Assembly: GCA_002336915.1 (NCBI GenBank) | Contig: DDET01000045.1 | Coordinates: 39,188-103,187, forward strand | Source of the DNA: Bacteroidetes bacterium UBA1947 | Lineage (GTDB): Bacteria > Bacteroidota > Bacteroidia > Chitinophagales > Chitinophagaceae | Length of the DNA stretch: 64,000 nt | Reading direction: 5' to 3' | In this document: piece by piece, positions 43,895 to 52,753 of the stretch | How the letters are laid out: each line of letters begins with the position of its first letter | Numbering within the stretch: position 1 is the first letter of the stretch | The notes under the pieces: model-generated | Seen by the model: the letters and a program-made list of their open reading frames with translations, nothing else | The model's database searches: none | Told to the model about the DNA's origin: nothing | Translations under genes and position numbers: made by a program

Positions 43895-45505
43895 CTACTC
43901 AATAACGACCTTTACTACACCCGCTTCCGTGCCGCTTGTCACACGTATCGAATATACGCCTGCAGGCAAAGTGCTCAACTCTGCAAGGGAAATGGAATGC
44001 GTACCTATGCCTTCATCTCTATGTGCAAGGCAACGGACCATTTTGCCGTTCATATCAACAAGGTATATATCCACGCACCCGGCCGAGGTAAGCCAGTACC
44101 TCAACACCGATGACCGCTCAATACGGTTAGGATATACCGAGAGGTCTTTCAATGGGCTGGCATGCTGCGGTATAGCTGTCGGCGCCCCGGTAATGTAGCG
44201 TGCTATTGTAGTATAGTATTTAGTGCCATCGTATGAGTGACCGCCAATAACCACCTTGCCATCATTTTGTATCGCCGCTTTACGCGAGCGGTCTGACTGG
44301 CTGAGCAGGCTATTGACCTTACCGTTACCATTGAAAGAATTATCGATGGCGCCGTTGGAATTATAGCGTGCAAGCATGATATAGTTGAGGTTGTTAAGCG
44401 AGTCGTAGGTGTAACCGGAAGCAATGATCTTGCCATCGGACTGCAATGCAATGCTGCCGCAATGAACGAGCTTATCATTCCCCCAGGGCGTAAGGGTTTT
44501 GCCGCCGGTGCCAAAACTTATGTCGGGCGTGCCATTTGTATTTAATCGTGTTAATGCAAGGTAAGGCCCCATCGACTGCGCGGCGAACCGATCATCGCCT
44601 GCAATGATGATCTTTCCATCGCCCTGCAAGGCAAGGGTATAGCCAAGCGACTGGTCGTCGAGGGCGCCGAAATGTATTTTAGCTATCCCGCCTGTGCCAA
44701 ATAAGGCGTCCAGCGTACCATTGGTATTGAAACGCGCTACTACCATTTGCATCAAAAAAGAGTCGGCCGCATTTATGGAATACCCTGTTATAACGATCTT
44801 TCCATCGGGCTGCGCTACCAAATTGGTGCCATATGTATCGCCTGCAGCATATGGCAGCAATGCGATACCGTCGCCGCTAAAAGTTGAATCAAAGAGCCCG
44901 TTGGGGCGTAGCTTAATGGCCATTATCACTACGCTGTCTGTGCCCGTTGCCGGCGATGTTTCGCCAATGCCCAGGATACTGCCATCGGGTGCAACTGTAA
45001 TAGCACGAACAACTTCCCTCCGGTTAAAATAATTCAGGACAGTCCGGCCGTTCGTACCGAATGATGAATCAAGAGTGCCATTGATATTATAACGCACCAC
45101 CAGCATATCTGGGTCGGTAATAGGACCTTCACGGCCGCCCACGACGATCTTGCCATCGGGCTGCAGCACAATATCGTTCGCCTCCTCTATAGAGCCAAAA
45201 TCAGTTTCCACGATGCCATTAAGCCCAAAACTATTGTCAATGGTACCATCACTGTTATAGCGGACGAGCAGCAAATTTTCGTTCGTTGAAACGCCGGTAA
45301 CAATGATCTTTCCGTCGCTTTGAATGGCTACAGAAGTGCCGTTAGACCCAAATGAAGCGGTGGGCGTAATGACGTTGGTGACAAAACCTGTATTATTAAA
45401 CGTACTATCGAGCGCGCCAACAACCTGTGCAAACGCATTGCAGCTAAGGGATATACAAAGAAGCGATGCCAGAACCATGGTCCTGCGAGGGGATATTTTT
45501 ATCAT
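43895..45505 (-). CDS. T9SS cargo protein with delta-60 repeats
   Basis: A 536-residue secreted protein. The signal peptide ends near ...NAFAQ (about residue 26). Then come about seven delta-60 repeats, each with a D-x-S/T-F-G/N-x-x-G core and a following QPDGKIVVGG-like strand: LDSTFNNTGFV, IDNSFGLNGIV, LDSSFGTNGRT, FDSTFSGDGIA, LDALFGTGGIA, PDISFGTGGKT and IDNSFNGNGKV. These probably form a beta-propeller. The last about 85 residues are a type A T9SS sorting domain (LKDLSVYPNRIERSS... LPAGVYSIRVTSG). Surface-exposed or released; the ligand is unknown. Confidence 0.9.
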   Translation of the reverse strand: MIKISPRRTMVLASLLCISLSCNAFAQVVGALDSTFNNTGFVTNVITPTASFGSNGTSVAIQSDGKIIVTGVSTNENLLLVRYNSDGTIDNSFGLNGIVETDFGSIEEANDIVLQPDGKIVVGGREGPITDPDMLVVRYNINGTLDSSFGTNGRTVLNYFNRREVVRAITVAPDGSILGIGETSPATGTDSVVIMAIKLRPNGLFDSTFSGDGIALLPYAAGDTYGTNLVAQPDGKIVITGYSINAADSFLMQMVVARFNTNGTLDALFGTGGIAKIHFGALDDQSLGYTLALQGDGKIIIAGDDRFAAQSMGPYLALTRLNTNGTPDISFGTGGKTLTPWGNDKLVHCGSIALQSDGKIIASGYTYDSLNNLNYIMLARYNSNGAIDNSFNGNGKVNSLLSQSDRSRKAAIQNDGKVVIGGHSYDGTKYYTTIARYITGAPTAIPQHASPLKDLSVYPNRIERSSVLRYWLTSAGCVDIYLVDMNGKMVRCLAHRDEGIGTHSISLAELSTLPAGVYSIRVTSGTEAGVVKVVIE

Positions 45506-45855
45506 GAAGAGTATTTAGTGTGCCGGGCGAACAAGCCCGGCCGCTTTTACACAGTGAAAGACAGCATGTTAGCATAAAAGCGTTGGGGCGACCTCATATG
45601 AACAAATGTCTACGCGTGCAAAAGGAGACATTGCACGTTACACGTGACTATCTTTCAGTTTTACTAAACTATGCGGACCATAACGGACGTTTTAAGCTAA
45701 GCTAACTGTAATAAAAGCAGGCATGAAGGTTAATGAACTTGATCAACTATCACACTGATTGAGATCATCGTAGGAGGGAAGTAATGCGCCTAAGTTTGCT
45801 GCATAGATCGCAATAGTATCCGGTCTCATATTTTTCAAACCCCAAAATAACATTG
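45506..45855. other. Intergenic stretch with hairpin and gene remnant
   Basis: No intact gene. There is a perfect 7-bp GC-rich hairpin GCCGGGC/GCCCGGC (45522-45528 with 45535-45541) in the leader of the delta-60 gene, a CACGT/ACGTG stem near 45635, and the cupin remnant listed separately. Confidence 0.5.
45681..45731 (+). pseudogene. Remnant of a cupin gene 3' end
   Basis: TAACGGACGTTTTAAG is identical to 16 bases near the 3' end of the cupin gene at 6311-6682, and the following bases remain alignable (ATAAAA, then G/C-rich AGGCATGAAGG against GGGCACGAGGG). Translated, HNGRFKL followed, after a one-base shift, by LTVIKAGMK matches PNGRFKL and LTVIKSGHE of the intact protein. The frame is broken, so this is a fragment. 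Confidence 0.55.
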
Positions 45856-46134
45856 ATGATGAAAGCCAGCGAATCATTTTCCATCCATGGGCGCAACCTG
45901 TTAAACAAAGTAAGCGAACTGATAGAAGAAGGCAATGCCACCAAGATCACCATTACTGACAGCCACGGCAAAGAGATCATGTCATTTCCTGCGAGCATAG
46001 GCGTACTTGGTGCTTTAATAGCGCCGGTACTGGCAGCAGTAGGTGCAGCAGCGGCCTTATTAGGTGATTGTGTCATCACCGTGGAAAAAAATATGCAGGA
46101 AGCAGATTACGATGAGGCAGACCACATGAACTAA
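45856..46134 (+). CDS. DUF4342 protein
   Basis: A 92-residue protein. SFSIHGRNLLNKVSELIEEGNATKITI and the hydrophobic SIGVLGALIAPVLAAVGAAAALLGDCVITV are the two hallmark segments of DUF4342, a small family found alone or attached to UBA-like domains. The Ala/Gly/Leu-rich stretch could be membrane-associated. Function unknown. Start at ATG 45856 or the adjacent ATG 45859; an in-frame TTG at 45853 is less likely. Confidence 0.85.
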   Translation: MMKASESFSIHGRNLLNKVSELIEEGNATKITITDSHGKEIMSFPASIGVLGALIAPVLAAVGAAAALLGDCVITVEKNMQEADYDEADHMN

Positions 46135-46180
46135 ACACGGTTGAGCTACAAGCCTAAGAGGATCTTTCAATTCCACTTAT

Positions 46181-47239
46181 TCACCCGGTATAACTATCCA
46201 CTTCCACGATAGCATCCGCAAAGGCCTGCGGTGCTTCCTGCGGTAAATTGTGCCCGATACCGCCTTCTATAAGTTTGTGCGAGTATTTACCCTTAAACTT
46301 CCCTGCATAAGCGCCGGCTTCAGGATGTGGTGCGCCATTGGCATCTCCTTCAAGTGTAATGCAGGGCACAATGATAGCGGGCGCTGCCGCGAGCAGCTTT
46401 TCGTAGTCGTCGTACTTTGTCTCTCCTCCAGCCAGGCCCAGCCGCCAACGGTAGTTGTGAATGACGATAGCCACATGGTCCGGGTGATCAAAAGATGCTG
46501 CAGAGCGATTGAACGTCGCATCGTCGAAATTCCATTTAGGTGATGCGAGTTGCCAGATGAGCTTCGCAAAATCGCGCCGGTATTTGTCGTAGCCTGCCCG
46601 CCCACGCTCCGTGGCAAAATAATATTGATACCACCATTGCAGCTCGGCCTTTGGCGGCAAGGGCTGCTTACCAGCTGCCTGGCTGCCAATGAGGTAACCG
46701 CTTACAGAAACAAGGGCCTTGCAACGCTCCGGCCAGAGGGCAGCAATAATAGCAGCTGTGCGTGCACCCCAGTCGAAACCGGCAAGGATAGCCTTCCCGA
46801 TCTTCAGTGCATCCATCAAGGCTATGACATCGAGCGCCAGCGCGGCCGGCTGACCGTTTCGTAATGTTTCGGCGGAGAGAAAGCTCGTTGTTCCAAAGCC
46901 CCGCAGGTAGGGAACGATCACCCGGTAGCCTTTTGCGGCGAGCAATGGAGCCACATCGACAAAGCTGTAAATATCATAAGGCCAACCGTGGAGCAGGATA
47001 ACAGGCAGACCATCTACAGGCCCCGCCTCGGCATAGCCAACATTCAGCAGGCCTGCGTCTACCTGCTTCAGTGGCGCGAATGAGTTGCTCGTGCCATGGG
47101 TAGCTGTTGACCTGTTAACAGGTTTTGTCTTATGCGATTGTGCATTTGCAAAGCCGAACATACCCAGTTCGGTAGCCGCGATGGCCATAGCCGCAGCACC
47201 CAAAAAGTGGCGGCGGCCGTATTTGAATTGCGCTGGCAT
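46181..47239 (-). CDS. Exported alpha/beta-hydrolase (epoxide hydrolase/haloalkane-dehalogenase-like)
   Basis: A 352-residue enzyme with a Tat signal: MPAQFKYGRRHFLGAAAMAI (twin Arg at 9-10) ending near ...FANAQ. The core has VILLHGWPYDIYSF (oxyanion HGWP), VPYLRGFGTT, the nucleophile Asp in AGFDWGARTAA, and a late His in GGIGHNLPQEAP. That is the Asp-His set of epoxide hydrolases and dehalogenases. I start at ATG 47239 because the longer frame to 47374 hides the Tat signal. It follows a second epoxide-hydrolase gene with a 74-base gap. Confidence 0.9.
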   Translation of the reverse strand: MPAQFKYGRRHFLGAAAMAIAATELGMFGFANAQSHKTKPVNRSTATHGTSNSFAPLKQVDAGLLNVGYAEAGPVDGLPVILLHGWPYDIYSFVDVAPLLAAKGYRVIVPYLRGFGTTSFLSAETLRNGQPAALALDVIALMDALKIGKAILAGFDWGARTAAIIAALWPERCKALVSVSGYLIGSQAAGKQPLPPKAELQWWYQYYFATERGRAGYDKYRRDFAKLIWQLASPKWNFDDATFNRSAASFDHPDHVAIVIHNYRWRLGLAGGETKYDDYEKLLAAAPAIIVPCITLEGDANGAPHPEAGAYAGKFKGKYSHKLIEGGIGHNLPQEAPQAFADAIVEVDSYTG

Positions 47240-47313
47240 TTTTGATCTTTTAGAAGGTTTCAAAATGGCTAAAGGGAACGGCGCATAAGGAAGCGCCGTC
47301 CTCACAACGAACA

Positions 47314-48594
47314 CTAACGTAATGAATGAAAGGATGCCCTGAGTTCCTGTGTAAAGACCGTTGGCTGCTCCCATGCTGCGAAGTGGCCACCTTTAGCAAG
47401 GCGGTTGTAATAAATGAGCTTAGGAAAGGCTTGCTCCGCCCAGCTACGCGGGGCCTGGTAGATCTCATCGGGGAAGGCACTTACTGCAACAGGGATAGCA
47501 ACATGTTTAGGTGCGAAGAATGCGAGTTTATTTTCCCAATACAAACGGGCCGAAGAGACCGCAGTATTGGTAAGCCAATAGAGCGTAATGTTGTCGAGGA
47601 TATCGTCGCGTGTCAGGCCCTCTGCCTGCCCGTCAAATACGCGCACTATCAATTCATAGCTGCGCGCATCATGATCAAGCATCCATGCAGCGAGGCCGAT
47701 GGGTGAATCCTCGAGGCCGTATAATGTTTGCGGGCGGTTGGTCATCTCCTGTGCATAGCCAAGGCCATGCTTGTAGAAAAAGTCGAGCTGGTCGTAAGCG
47801 CGCTGCTCATCGGCCGAGAGGCCCGATGGTGCAGACCTGCCTGCCTGCAGTGCCTGGTCAATATCCGTTGGTACCGTCGCGGGCATGTTGGTATGTATGC
47901 CTATTAATTCAGGCGCTCCCAGCAAGGCCATCTGCTCGGTAACTGCATCGCCCCAGTCGCCACCCTGCGCTACAAACCGTGAGTAGCCGAGTCGCTTCAT
48001 CAGCGTGATCCAGGCATGCGCTATGCGGACCGGATCCCAGCCTGTAGTAGTAGGTTTGCCTGAAAAGCCATGGCCGGGCAGCGATGGAATAACAATGTCG
48101 AAAGCATCTTCGGCCTTGCCACCATAAGCGGTTGGATTAGTGAGTGGATCGATGATCTTCAACTGCTCGATGACAGAGCCCGGCCAACCATGTGTAACAA
48201 TTACGGGAAGTGCATGGGGATGTTTGGATCGAACATGGATGAAGTGAATATCGACCCCATCGATGTTGGTGACGAATTGCGGCAGCGCATTCAGTCTTGC
48301 TTCTACTTTACGCCAATCATAACCTGTTGCCCAATAGTGTGCCAGCTTCTGCATAGTGACCAGCTGTACGCCCTGCGACTCATCCGCAACGGTCTCCTTA
48401 CCCGGCCATTTTGTTGCCAGTATGCGTTGGCGAAGATTCTTAAGTTCTGCATCGGAGGCGTGGAATTTGAAGGGACGAATGTTCTCTGTGGACGGCGCTG
48501 TGGTGGAATGGTTCTGCGCATTACCGGGCGAACCCTGCAGGATCAAAGCTCCTGTGATCATTGTACTGGCAAGTACTTTTTTGCTCTTGCTCAT
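47314..48594 (-). CDS. Exported epoxide hydrolase with EHN domain
   Basis: A 426-residue enzyme with a Sec signal peptide (MSKSKKVLASTMITGALILQ, cut near GNAQ). An N-terminal EHN domain (about 38-145: IRPFKFHASDAELKNLRQRI and WPGKETV, YWATGYDWRKVEARLN) precedes the alpha/beta-hydrolase core with THGWPGSV, PSLPGHGFSGKP, the nucleophile Asp in QGGDWGDAVT, and a C-terminal GGHFAAWEQP carrying the His. This is the architecture of microsomal-type epoxide hydrolases and insect juvenile-hormone hydrolases. Bacterial substrates are mostly unknown. It is the promoter-proximal partner of the gene at 46181. Confidence 0.93.
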   Translation of the reverse strand: MSKSKKVLASTMITGALILQGSPGNAQNHSTTAPSTENIRPFKFHASDAELKNLRQRILATKWPGKETVADESQGVQLVTMQKLAHYWATGYDWRKVEARLNALPQFVTNIDGVDIHFIHVRSKHPHALPVIVTHGWPGSVIEQLKIIDPLTNPTAYGGKAEDAFDIVIPSLPGHGFSGKPTTTGWDPVRIAHAWITLMKRLGYSRFVAQGGDWGDAVTEQMALLGAPELIGIHTNMPATVPTDIDQALQAGRSAPSGLSADEQRAYDQLDFFYKHGLGYAQEMTNRPQTLYGLEDSPIGLAAWMLDHDARSYELIVRVFDGQAEGLTRDDILDNITLYWLTNTAVSSARLYWENKLAFFAPKHVAIPVAVSAFPDEIYQAPRSWAEQAFPKLIYYNRLAKGGHFAAWEQPTVFTQELRASFHSLR

Positions 48595-48962
48595 TGCCTT
48601 AAGATTTTGGTGATGAAATAAATATTAACAGCAGCCCGCCATATCAAAGGACCAAAGCAGGCTAATAGACTTCATTATAATTGAATGTAAAACAGCAGCC
48701 AGTATAAACCCCCAATTGGATGTGTTCGCATGTTTGAAAATTTTAGCGGTGAGAAATGGCTAAGGAACATATCCTGAATTATTCAAAAAGAGATCGACGC
48801 GAATGGAAATAACCTACACTAAAATTAAATAAAATATATACCCGGTCGCCGGACTTGCATTAATATTTATTTCTAATTATTATATCTCTGCTTATTTGAA
48901 GGTGTTGTGCAGAAAAATTTAACATTGGGAATTTACTGAGTGAGATTTGAAAAAAATACTCT
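48595..48962. other. AT-rich intergenic stretch without a gene
   Basis: No coding pattern, RNA gene or strong hairpin is seen. It probably carries the promoter of the epoxide-hydrolase pair. Confidence 0.5.
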
Positions 48963-49019
48963 GAGATTGCCCCGTCGCACAGCTAAACACAAGGCTTAAG
49001 CGCTCCTCGCATTGACAGG
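48963..49019. repeat. Decayed half of the REP-like repeat at 35698-35845
   Basis: GAGATTGCCCCGTCGC, then AGCTAAACACAAGGC and CTCCTCGCATTGACAGG, follow the order of the right half of the intact element (AGATTGCTTCGTC ... AAGCTAAACC ... TCCTCGCAATGACGG) with substitutions. The left half is missing, so it can no longer form the long hairpin. Confidence 0.55.
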
Positions 49020-49023
49020 AAGC

Positions 49024-49614
49024 TTAATGCGGTACCTCGGCCTTATCCACCAGCATAGTACCTTTCTGGTTCAGGATGCGGTACCAGGAAAAATCCTGGT
49101 TGGCCTCCAAGCCATCGCCGTACATAACCAGTGTGGGTGTGGTTATTTTCACGGCTTTCTCGGTAAAGAATTTTTGTATGCTTTGGTTCCATACCAGCTC
49201 TTCGGTATTCAGGGTCTCGCCCTTCTTGTTCACCACCACTATATTGTCGCGTATCAGGAAGTTGCCCTGCTTTTCGTAATAGCGGGCATAGTTGGCAGTA
49301 AGGGTGCTTTCTATCTTCATGCTGTCGTTGTACACCTCGGCGCGTATGCCGCTTTTCATGTCCATATAGGGCGGCTTTGCAATATCGTTGCTGATATACT
49401 CTTTGGCAAATATGCGGGCCTTTACCTTGCCCTTCTCGCTGTAGATGAGTGTTACGTCCTCAGCCTTGTCCACCTGGTGCAGCTCTTTGCGGGTGAGCGC
49501 GGTAATGTCCTTAGGGTCGTTCTTGCAGGCCATGAAGGGCATGAGCAAAAACAAAAGGCCCGGAATGATCCGGGCATTTGCCAATGAATGATATGGAGTA
49601 TGCCTCTTAGTCAT
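49024..49614 (-). CDS. lptC: LPS export protein LptC (lipoprotein form)
   Basis: A 196-residue periplasmic component that passes lipopolysaccharide from the LptBFG pump to LptA. Lipobox-type signal ending LLFLLMPFMAC (Cys30), as in Bacteroidota LptC. The mature part has the LptC beta-jellyroll pattern: VTLIYSEKGKVKARIFAKEY, MKIESTLTANYARYYEKQGNFLIRDNIVVVNKKG and LVWNQSIQKFFTEKAVKITTPTLVMYGDGLEANQDF. Its start overlaps the upstream gene by 8 bases, so it is coupled to the outer-membrane protein gene and coaX. Confidence 0.9.
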   Translation of the reverse strand: MTKRHTPYHSLANARIIPGLLFLLMPFMACKNDPKDITALTRKELHQVDKAEDVTLIYSEKGKVKARIFAKEYISNDIAKPPYMDMKSGIRAEVYNDSMKIESTLTANYARYYEKQGNFLIRDNIVVVNKKGETLNTEELVWNQSIQKFFTEKAVKITTPTLVMYGDGLEANQDFSWYRILNQKGTMLVDKAEVPH

Positions 49615-50902
49615 ACCTGCGCTTTACAAACCATTTATCGTTGAGCGAGATGCCTAAAGACATTTTGAAGAAGTTCTCTTTTACAAGGCCATTGGCCTCG
49701 GTACCGCGCTTACCTATCTCAAAGGCGGTGTGTATACGATCGGTATAGCGCTTAAAGGGCAGGCTGAAGCCGAACGTGAGTGCGTAGTAGTTGATATCGG
49801 TGCTGCGCAAGGCCACCTGGTCTTTACCATAGTAGAAACCTAAGCGGTACGAAACGCGCTGCAGGTAGTTATGTATGCTGATGGCATTGGGCGTGTACTC
49901 ACCGCCCAGGCCTATCTTGTAAGAATTGCCCAGGGAGTCCACTTTGCCATAGTTGCGGAACTGGCTCCACTGGCCTGCAGAGAAATCAATGCCTGCTGAC
50001 CATTTGTCGGCCCCCATCAAGGTAACACCGGCACTATAAAACATGGGCAGGGTTATCTTGCCTTTGCTGTTCACTGTGGTGTACAGGGTATCCTCCTGCA
50101 ATGCGCCACCAATGTTCAGGTATGTAACCCAATACTCATCGCGCATTGCATTAAGGCTCTGGCTGATAGTGACCGTGGCGCCCGCCCTGAGCGACAACTT
50201 GCTGCTCAGCTTGGTTTGGTATTGTGCCCCACCCTTCCAGTACAGGCCGCGCACGCGTGTGAAGCGCGAGATGTCGGAGTTCATAGCATGGGTGGAATCG
50301 ATATTGGCCAATGCGCTGGTATTGCGCAGGGTACCGAATGTGTAGCCCAGGTTGAAGCCCGCACTAAAGCCAGCATACCTGCCGGCAAAGCCTATGTAGG
50401 CATTGTTGAGGGCACCATCGCCATAATAGGTATTAACCGTGTTGCCGATGCCGGGGGTTACCGAGCTATCGTTCAGGTAATAGTACACATGTGATACAGG
50501 CCTTAAACCCAGCGCCATGCCTGCATACTTACCCAGCGGTATGCCTACAGTAAGGTAAGACAGCGTGGCCATACCCGTATTCTTGGACAGCTTATTGGCA
50601 GTAAGCGTGGAAAGCGAGCCCTGCATGCCTGCCTCGTACGTAGTAAGCGCGAGATCGGCATAAGAAGCCGGGTTATCGGCATTTACCTGGTAGGGGCTGG
50701 AGAAAGCAGATGAGACATTACCCATGCCCTTGAGCACGGTATTATTACCATTTACCATCTCGCCAATGCCGTAACGTGAGTAAGGCTCGTTCTTCCTATT
50801 AGAGGTAGGATTACTTGTTGAACTGGTTTGTGCAGTAACGTCTGCGCCAATAAGAATTAATAATATAAAGGATAAAAAGTGCTTAGCGCGTATGTGGCAC
50901 AT
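49607..50902 (-). CDS. Outer-membrane beta-barrel protein between coaX and lptC
   Basis: A 431-residue protein with a signal peptide (MCHIRAKHFLSFILLILIGA, cut near VTAQ). The rest is amphipathic beta strands ending in aromatic residues, e.g. YSRYGIGEM, YNNAYIGFAGRYAGFSAGFNLGY, WSAGIDFSAGQWSQFRNYG, FGFSLPF, and a C-terminal SLGISLNDKWFVKRRYD. It looks like a FadL/OmpP1-type or related barrel of about 14 strands. Ligand unknown. The conserved position between coaX and lptC in this phylum suggests an envelope-assembly role (inference). It overlaps coaX by 20 bases and lptC by 8. Confidence 0.78.
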   Translation of the reverse strand: MCHIRAKHFLSFILLILIGADVTAQTSSTSNPTSNRKNEPYSRYGIGEMVNGNNTVLKGMGNVSSAFSSPYQVNADNPASYADLALTTYEAGMQGSLSTLTANKLSKNTGMATLSYLTVGIPLGKYAGMALGLRPVSHVYYYLNDSSVTPGIGNTVNTYYGDGALNNAYIGFAGRYAGFSAGFNLGYTFGTLRNTSALANIDSTHAMNSDISRFTRVRGLYWKGGAQYQTKLSSKLSLRAGATVTISQSLNAMRDEYWVTYLNIGGALQEDTLYTTVNSKGKITLPMFYSAGVTLMGADKWSAGIDFSAGQWSQFRNYGKVDSLGNSYKIGLGGEYTPNAISIHNYLQRVSYRLGFYYGKDQVALRSTDINYYALTFGFSLPFKRYTDRIHTAFEIGKRGTEANGLVKENFFKMSLGISLNDKWFVKRRYD

Positions 50903-51626
50903 TATGTTTTAAAATTAGGTTTAGCCCCCTAAGCGACAAATAAGGGTCTGCAAATATCTTGCTTTTAAGCCTGCTTTCAAAATAAGGTGCATCGCCACCA
51001 GTTAAGCTGGCGTTAAAATCGGGGTATTGAGCGGCAAATTCGGCCACCATTCCGTCTATTTCGGCAGCCATTCCGTACACGGCACCGGCGCGCATACAGG
51101 TGGCGGTATCGTAGCCCAGCAGCAGCAGATCGCCTTCCACCTTTACCTGTGGCAGCTTTTCGGTGAACTGGTGCATGGCCTGCAGGCGCATATGAAGGCC
51201 GGGAGATATGGCCCCGCCACGGAATGTGCGGTTCTTTTGAATAAAATTATATGTTATGCATGTACCGCAGCTGATAACGAGGTTATTTTTATCCGGGTTC
51301 ATCATATATGCGGCTACAGCCAGTGGAAGGCGGTCCATACCCAAAGTGTCGGGCGAGGTGTATGCATTGATGATGGGCAGTGGTGTATTCATATCGAGCC
51401 TTACAAAACGGCGGAGGTTACTTTGCAGCATAGACTCAAGGCCTGCAGGGTGCATAGCTACCGATGCCAGGATACCGTTCTCTATCTTATGGTCCTGCAT
51501 ATAGAAGGACAGCGAAGTGATGATGTCCTCTTCCGGGAATATTTTGGTTTCTATTAGTTTATCGTCACTAAAAACGGCGGCTTTCACACGACTGTTGCCC
51601 CAGTCGATAACGATGTTCATTGACAT
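50883..51626 (-). CDS. coaX: Type III pantothenate kinase
   Basis: A 247-residue ASKHA-fold kinase that phosphorylates pantothenate in the first step of coenzyme A synthesis; the type III form is resistant to CoA feedback. Motif 1 is IVIDWGNSRVKAA (5-17), motif 2 LGMDRLPLAVAAY, and motif 3 ISCGTCITYNFI with GGAISPGLHMRLQAMHQFT; the ASVAMHP and SLTGGDAPYF segments complete the set. MSMNIVIDWGN could also start at the second Met (51620). First gene of a three-gene operon. Confidence 0.95.
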   Translation of the reverse strand: MSMNIVIDWGNSRVKAAVFSDDKLIETKIFPEEDIITSLSFYMQDHKIENGILASVAMHPAGLESMLQSNLRRFVRLDMNTPLPIINAYTSPDTLGMDRLPLAVAAYMMNPDKNNLVISCGTCITYNFIQKNRTFRGGAISPGLHMRLQAMHQFTEKLPQVKVEGDLLLLGYDTATCMRAGAVYGMAAEIDGMVAEFAAQYPDFNASLTGGDAPYFESRLKSKIFADPYLSLRGLNLILKHNVPHTR

Positions 51627-51746
51627 AAATCGGTATTTTTAGAGTAAGGACTGCCAATATAATAAAATTCATTTTTAATAAGGAAGATATTGGGCTAATT
51701 AACACTAAAATCTTTGACAGCACTTTCTTCGTAACTTCACTGGGCT

Positions 51747-52088
51747 ATGAAAAGGCTGTGTTTTTATATAACGATGGGCATTTGCTCAATTGCTACCCAG
51801 CTTGAGGCACAAAGCCTGTGTCTTGAAAAGACCAAACCGGCCACGTACGCGAAACCATGGATCGCCCTGGGCGGGAAGCGGTACTTCTACCCTATTAATG
51901 ATCCTGGCCACAACACAGAACCAAAGGCTTTGCAAAGCGATTTATACACAAAGCAGCTTGGCTTCTTCTGCAAACAGGAATTGAAGCTGGAGCAACAGGT
52001 GAAAATACCTGTAAAAATAAGGCTGGGCAGCACAGAATACACTAACTGGCTGGAGGGAAAAGCCGGGTGCGGAATGCCGGTTAAATAA
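51747..52088 (+). CDS. Small secreted hypothetical protein
   Basis: A 113-residue protein with a signal peptide (MKRLCFYITMGICSIATQLEAQ). The mature 90 residues carry three cysteines (in SLCLEKT, GFFCKQE and GCGMP) and many charged and aromatic residues. No family recognised. TTTG (51713-51716) and TAACTTCA (51732-51739), 15 bases apart, may form its promoter just before the ATG. Its stop is six bases from the convergent gene. Confidence 0.65.
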   Translation: MKRLCFYITMGICSIATQLEAQSLCLEKTKPATYAKPWIALGGKRYFYPINDPGHNTEPKALQSDLYTKQLGFFCKQELKLEQQVKIPVKIRLGSTEYTNWLEGKAGCGMPVK

Positions 52089-52094
52089 GCTTTA

Positions 52095-52739
52095 TCAAAG
52101 CTCCAGGTCGTCGATGGACAAGTCCCTGAAATGGCCATTCATTTGTATCCTGGCCTTCATTTTTTCCAGTTCCTGCACTACAGGTATAATAGCGTTCAGG
52201 TGGCGGCGCAGGTATTCAAGCCTTTGTATCTCGGTGAAGATAGCCAGCAATTCGTATTCCTGCTCTTTGGTAAGACCTACTACATGTGCTATGCTATAAG
52301 AGATGATGGCCGAAGGGTGTTCGGGGAATTTGCCCTGTACATTCAGCAAGGTGTACATCCGCTTCACTTCCGATAAAATGAGATTGGATATATTGGTATC
52401 ACCGGGAGTGGTGGTATTTTCCGGGTAGTTCACTATGGCGCCGTGGTATAGCTTATCGGGAATCTCTTTCACTACTTCCAGCACCCTAAAGACACTAAGG
52501 CCTTTGGTGCGTATATCCATCTCGCCATTCTCATATTCTTTCACCAGCTCAGTTATCTCCATCAGCGTACCGAACTCCCCTATTTTCTTATCCATTACGG
52601 GAGGAATACCGAATGTCCGTTTATTGTCGATACAATCGCGGATAAGCTGCTTATACTGCGGCTCGAAAATATGCAGGTTTAATGGCTCATCGGGGAACAC
52701 TACGATACCTAAGGGAAATATGGGAACAAAATTTGTCAT
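52095..52739 (-). CDS. Lon-substrate-binding-domain protein
   Basis: A 214-residue protein with only the LON N-terminal (PUA-like) domain, no AAA ATPase or protease. FVPIFPLGIVVFPDEPLNLHIFEPQYKQLI (about 4-33) is the family signature, followed by FGTLMEITELVKEYENGEMDIRTKGLSVFRV. The C-terminal helix is charged. Such proteins are widespread and of unknown role; substrate delivery to Lon is a guess. It is 14 bases downstream of the O-antigen ligase gene. Confidence 0.92.
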   Translation of the reverse strand: MTNFVPIFPLGIVVFPDEPLNLHIFEPQYKQLIRDCIDNKRTFGIPPVMDKKIGEFGTLMEITELVKEYENGEMDIRTKGLSVFRVLEVVKEIPDKLYHGAIVNYPENTTTPGDTNISNLILSEVKRMYTLLNVQGKFPEHPSAIISYSIAHVVGLTKEQEYELLAIFTEIQRLEYLRRHLNAIIPVVQELEKMKARIQMNGHFRDLSIDDLEL

Positions 52740-52753
52740 GACTGCCTCAAAAT

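Noticed and set aside
45765..46079. A 104-codon minus-strand frame over the DUF4342 gene
   Set aside because: It is mostly the antisense of a recognised DUF4342 protein.
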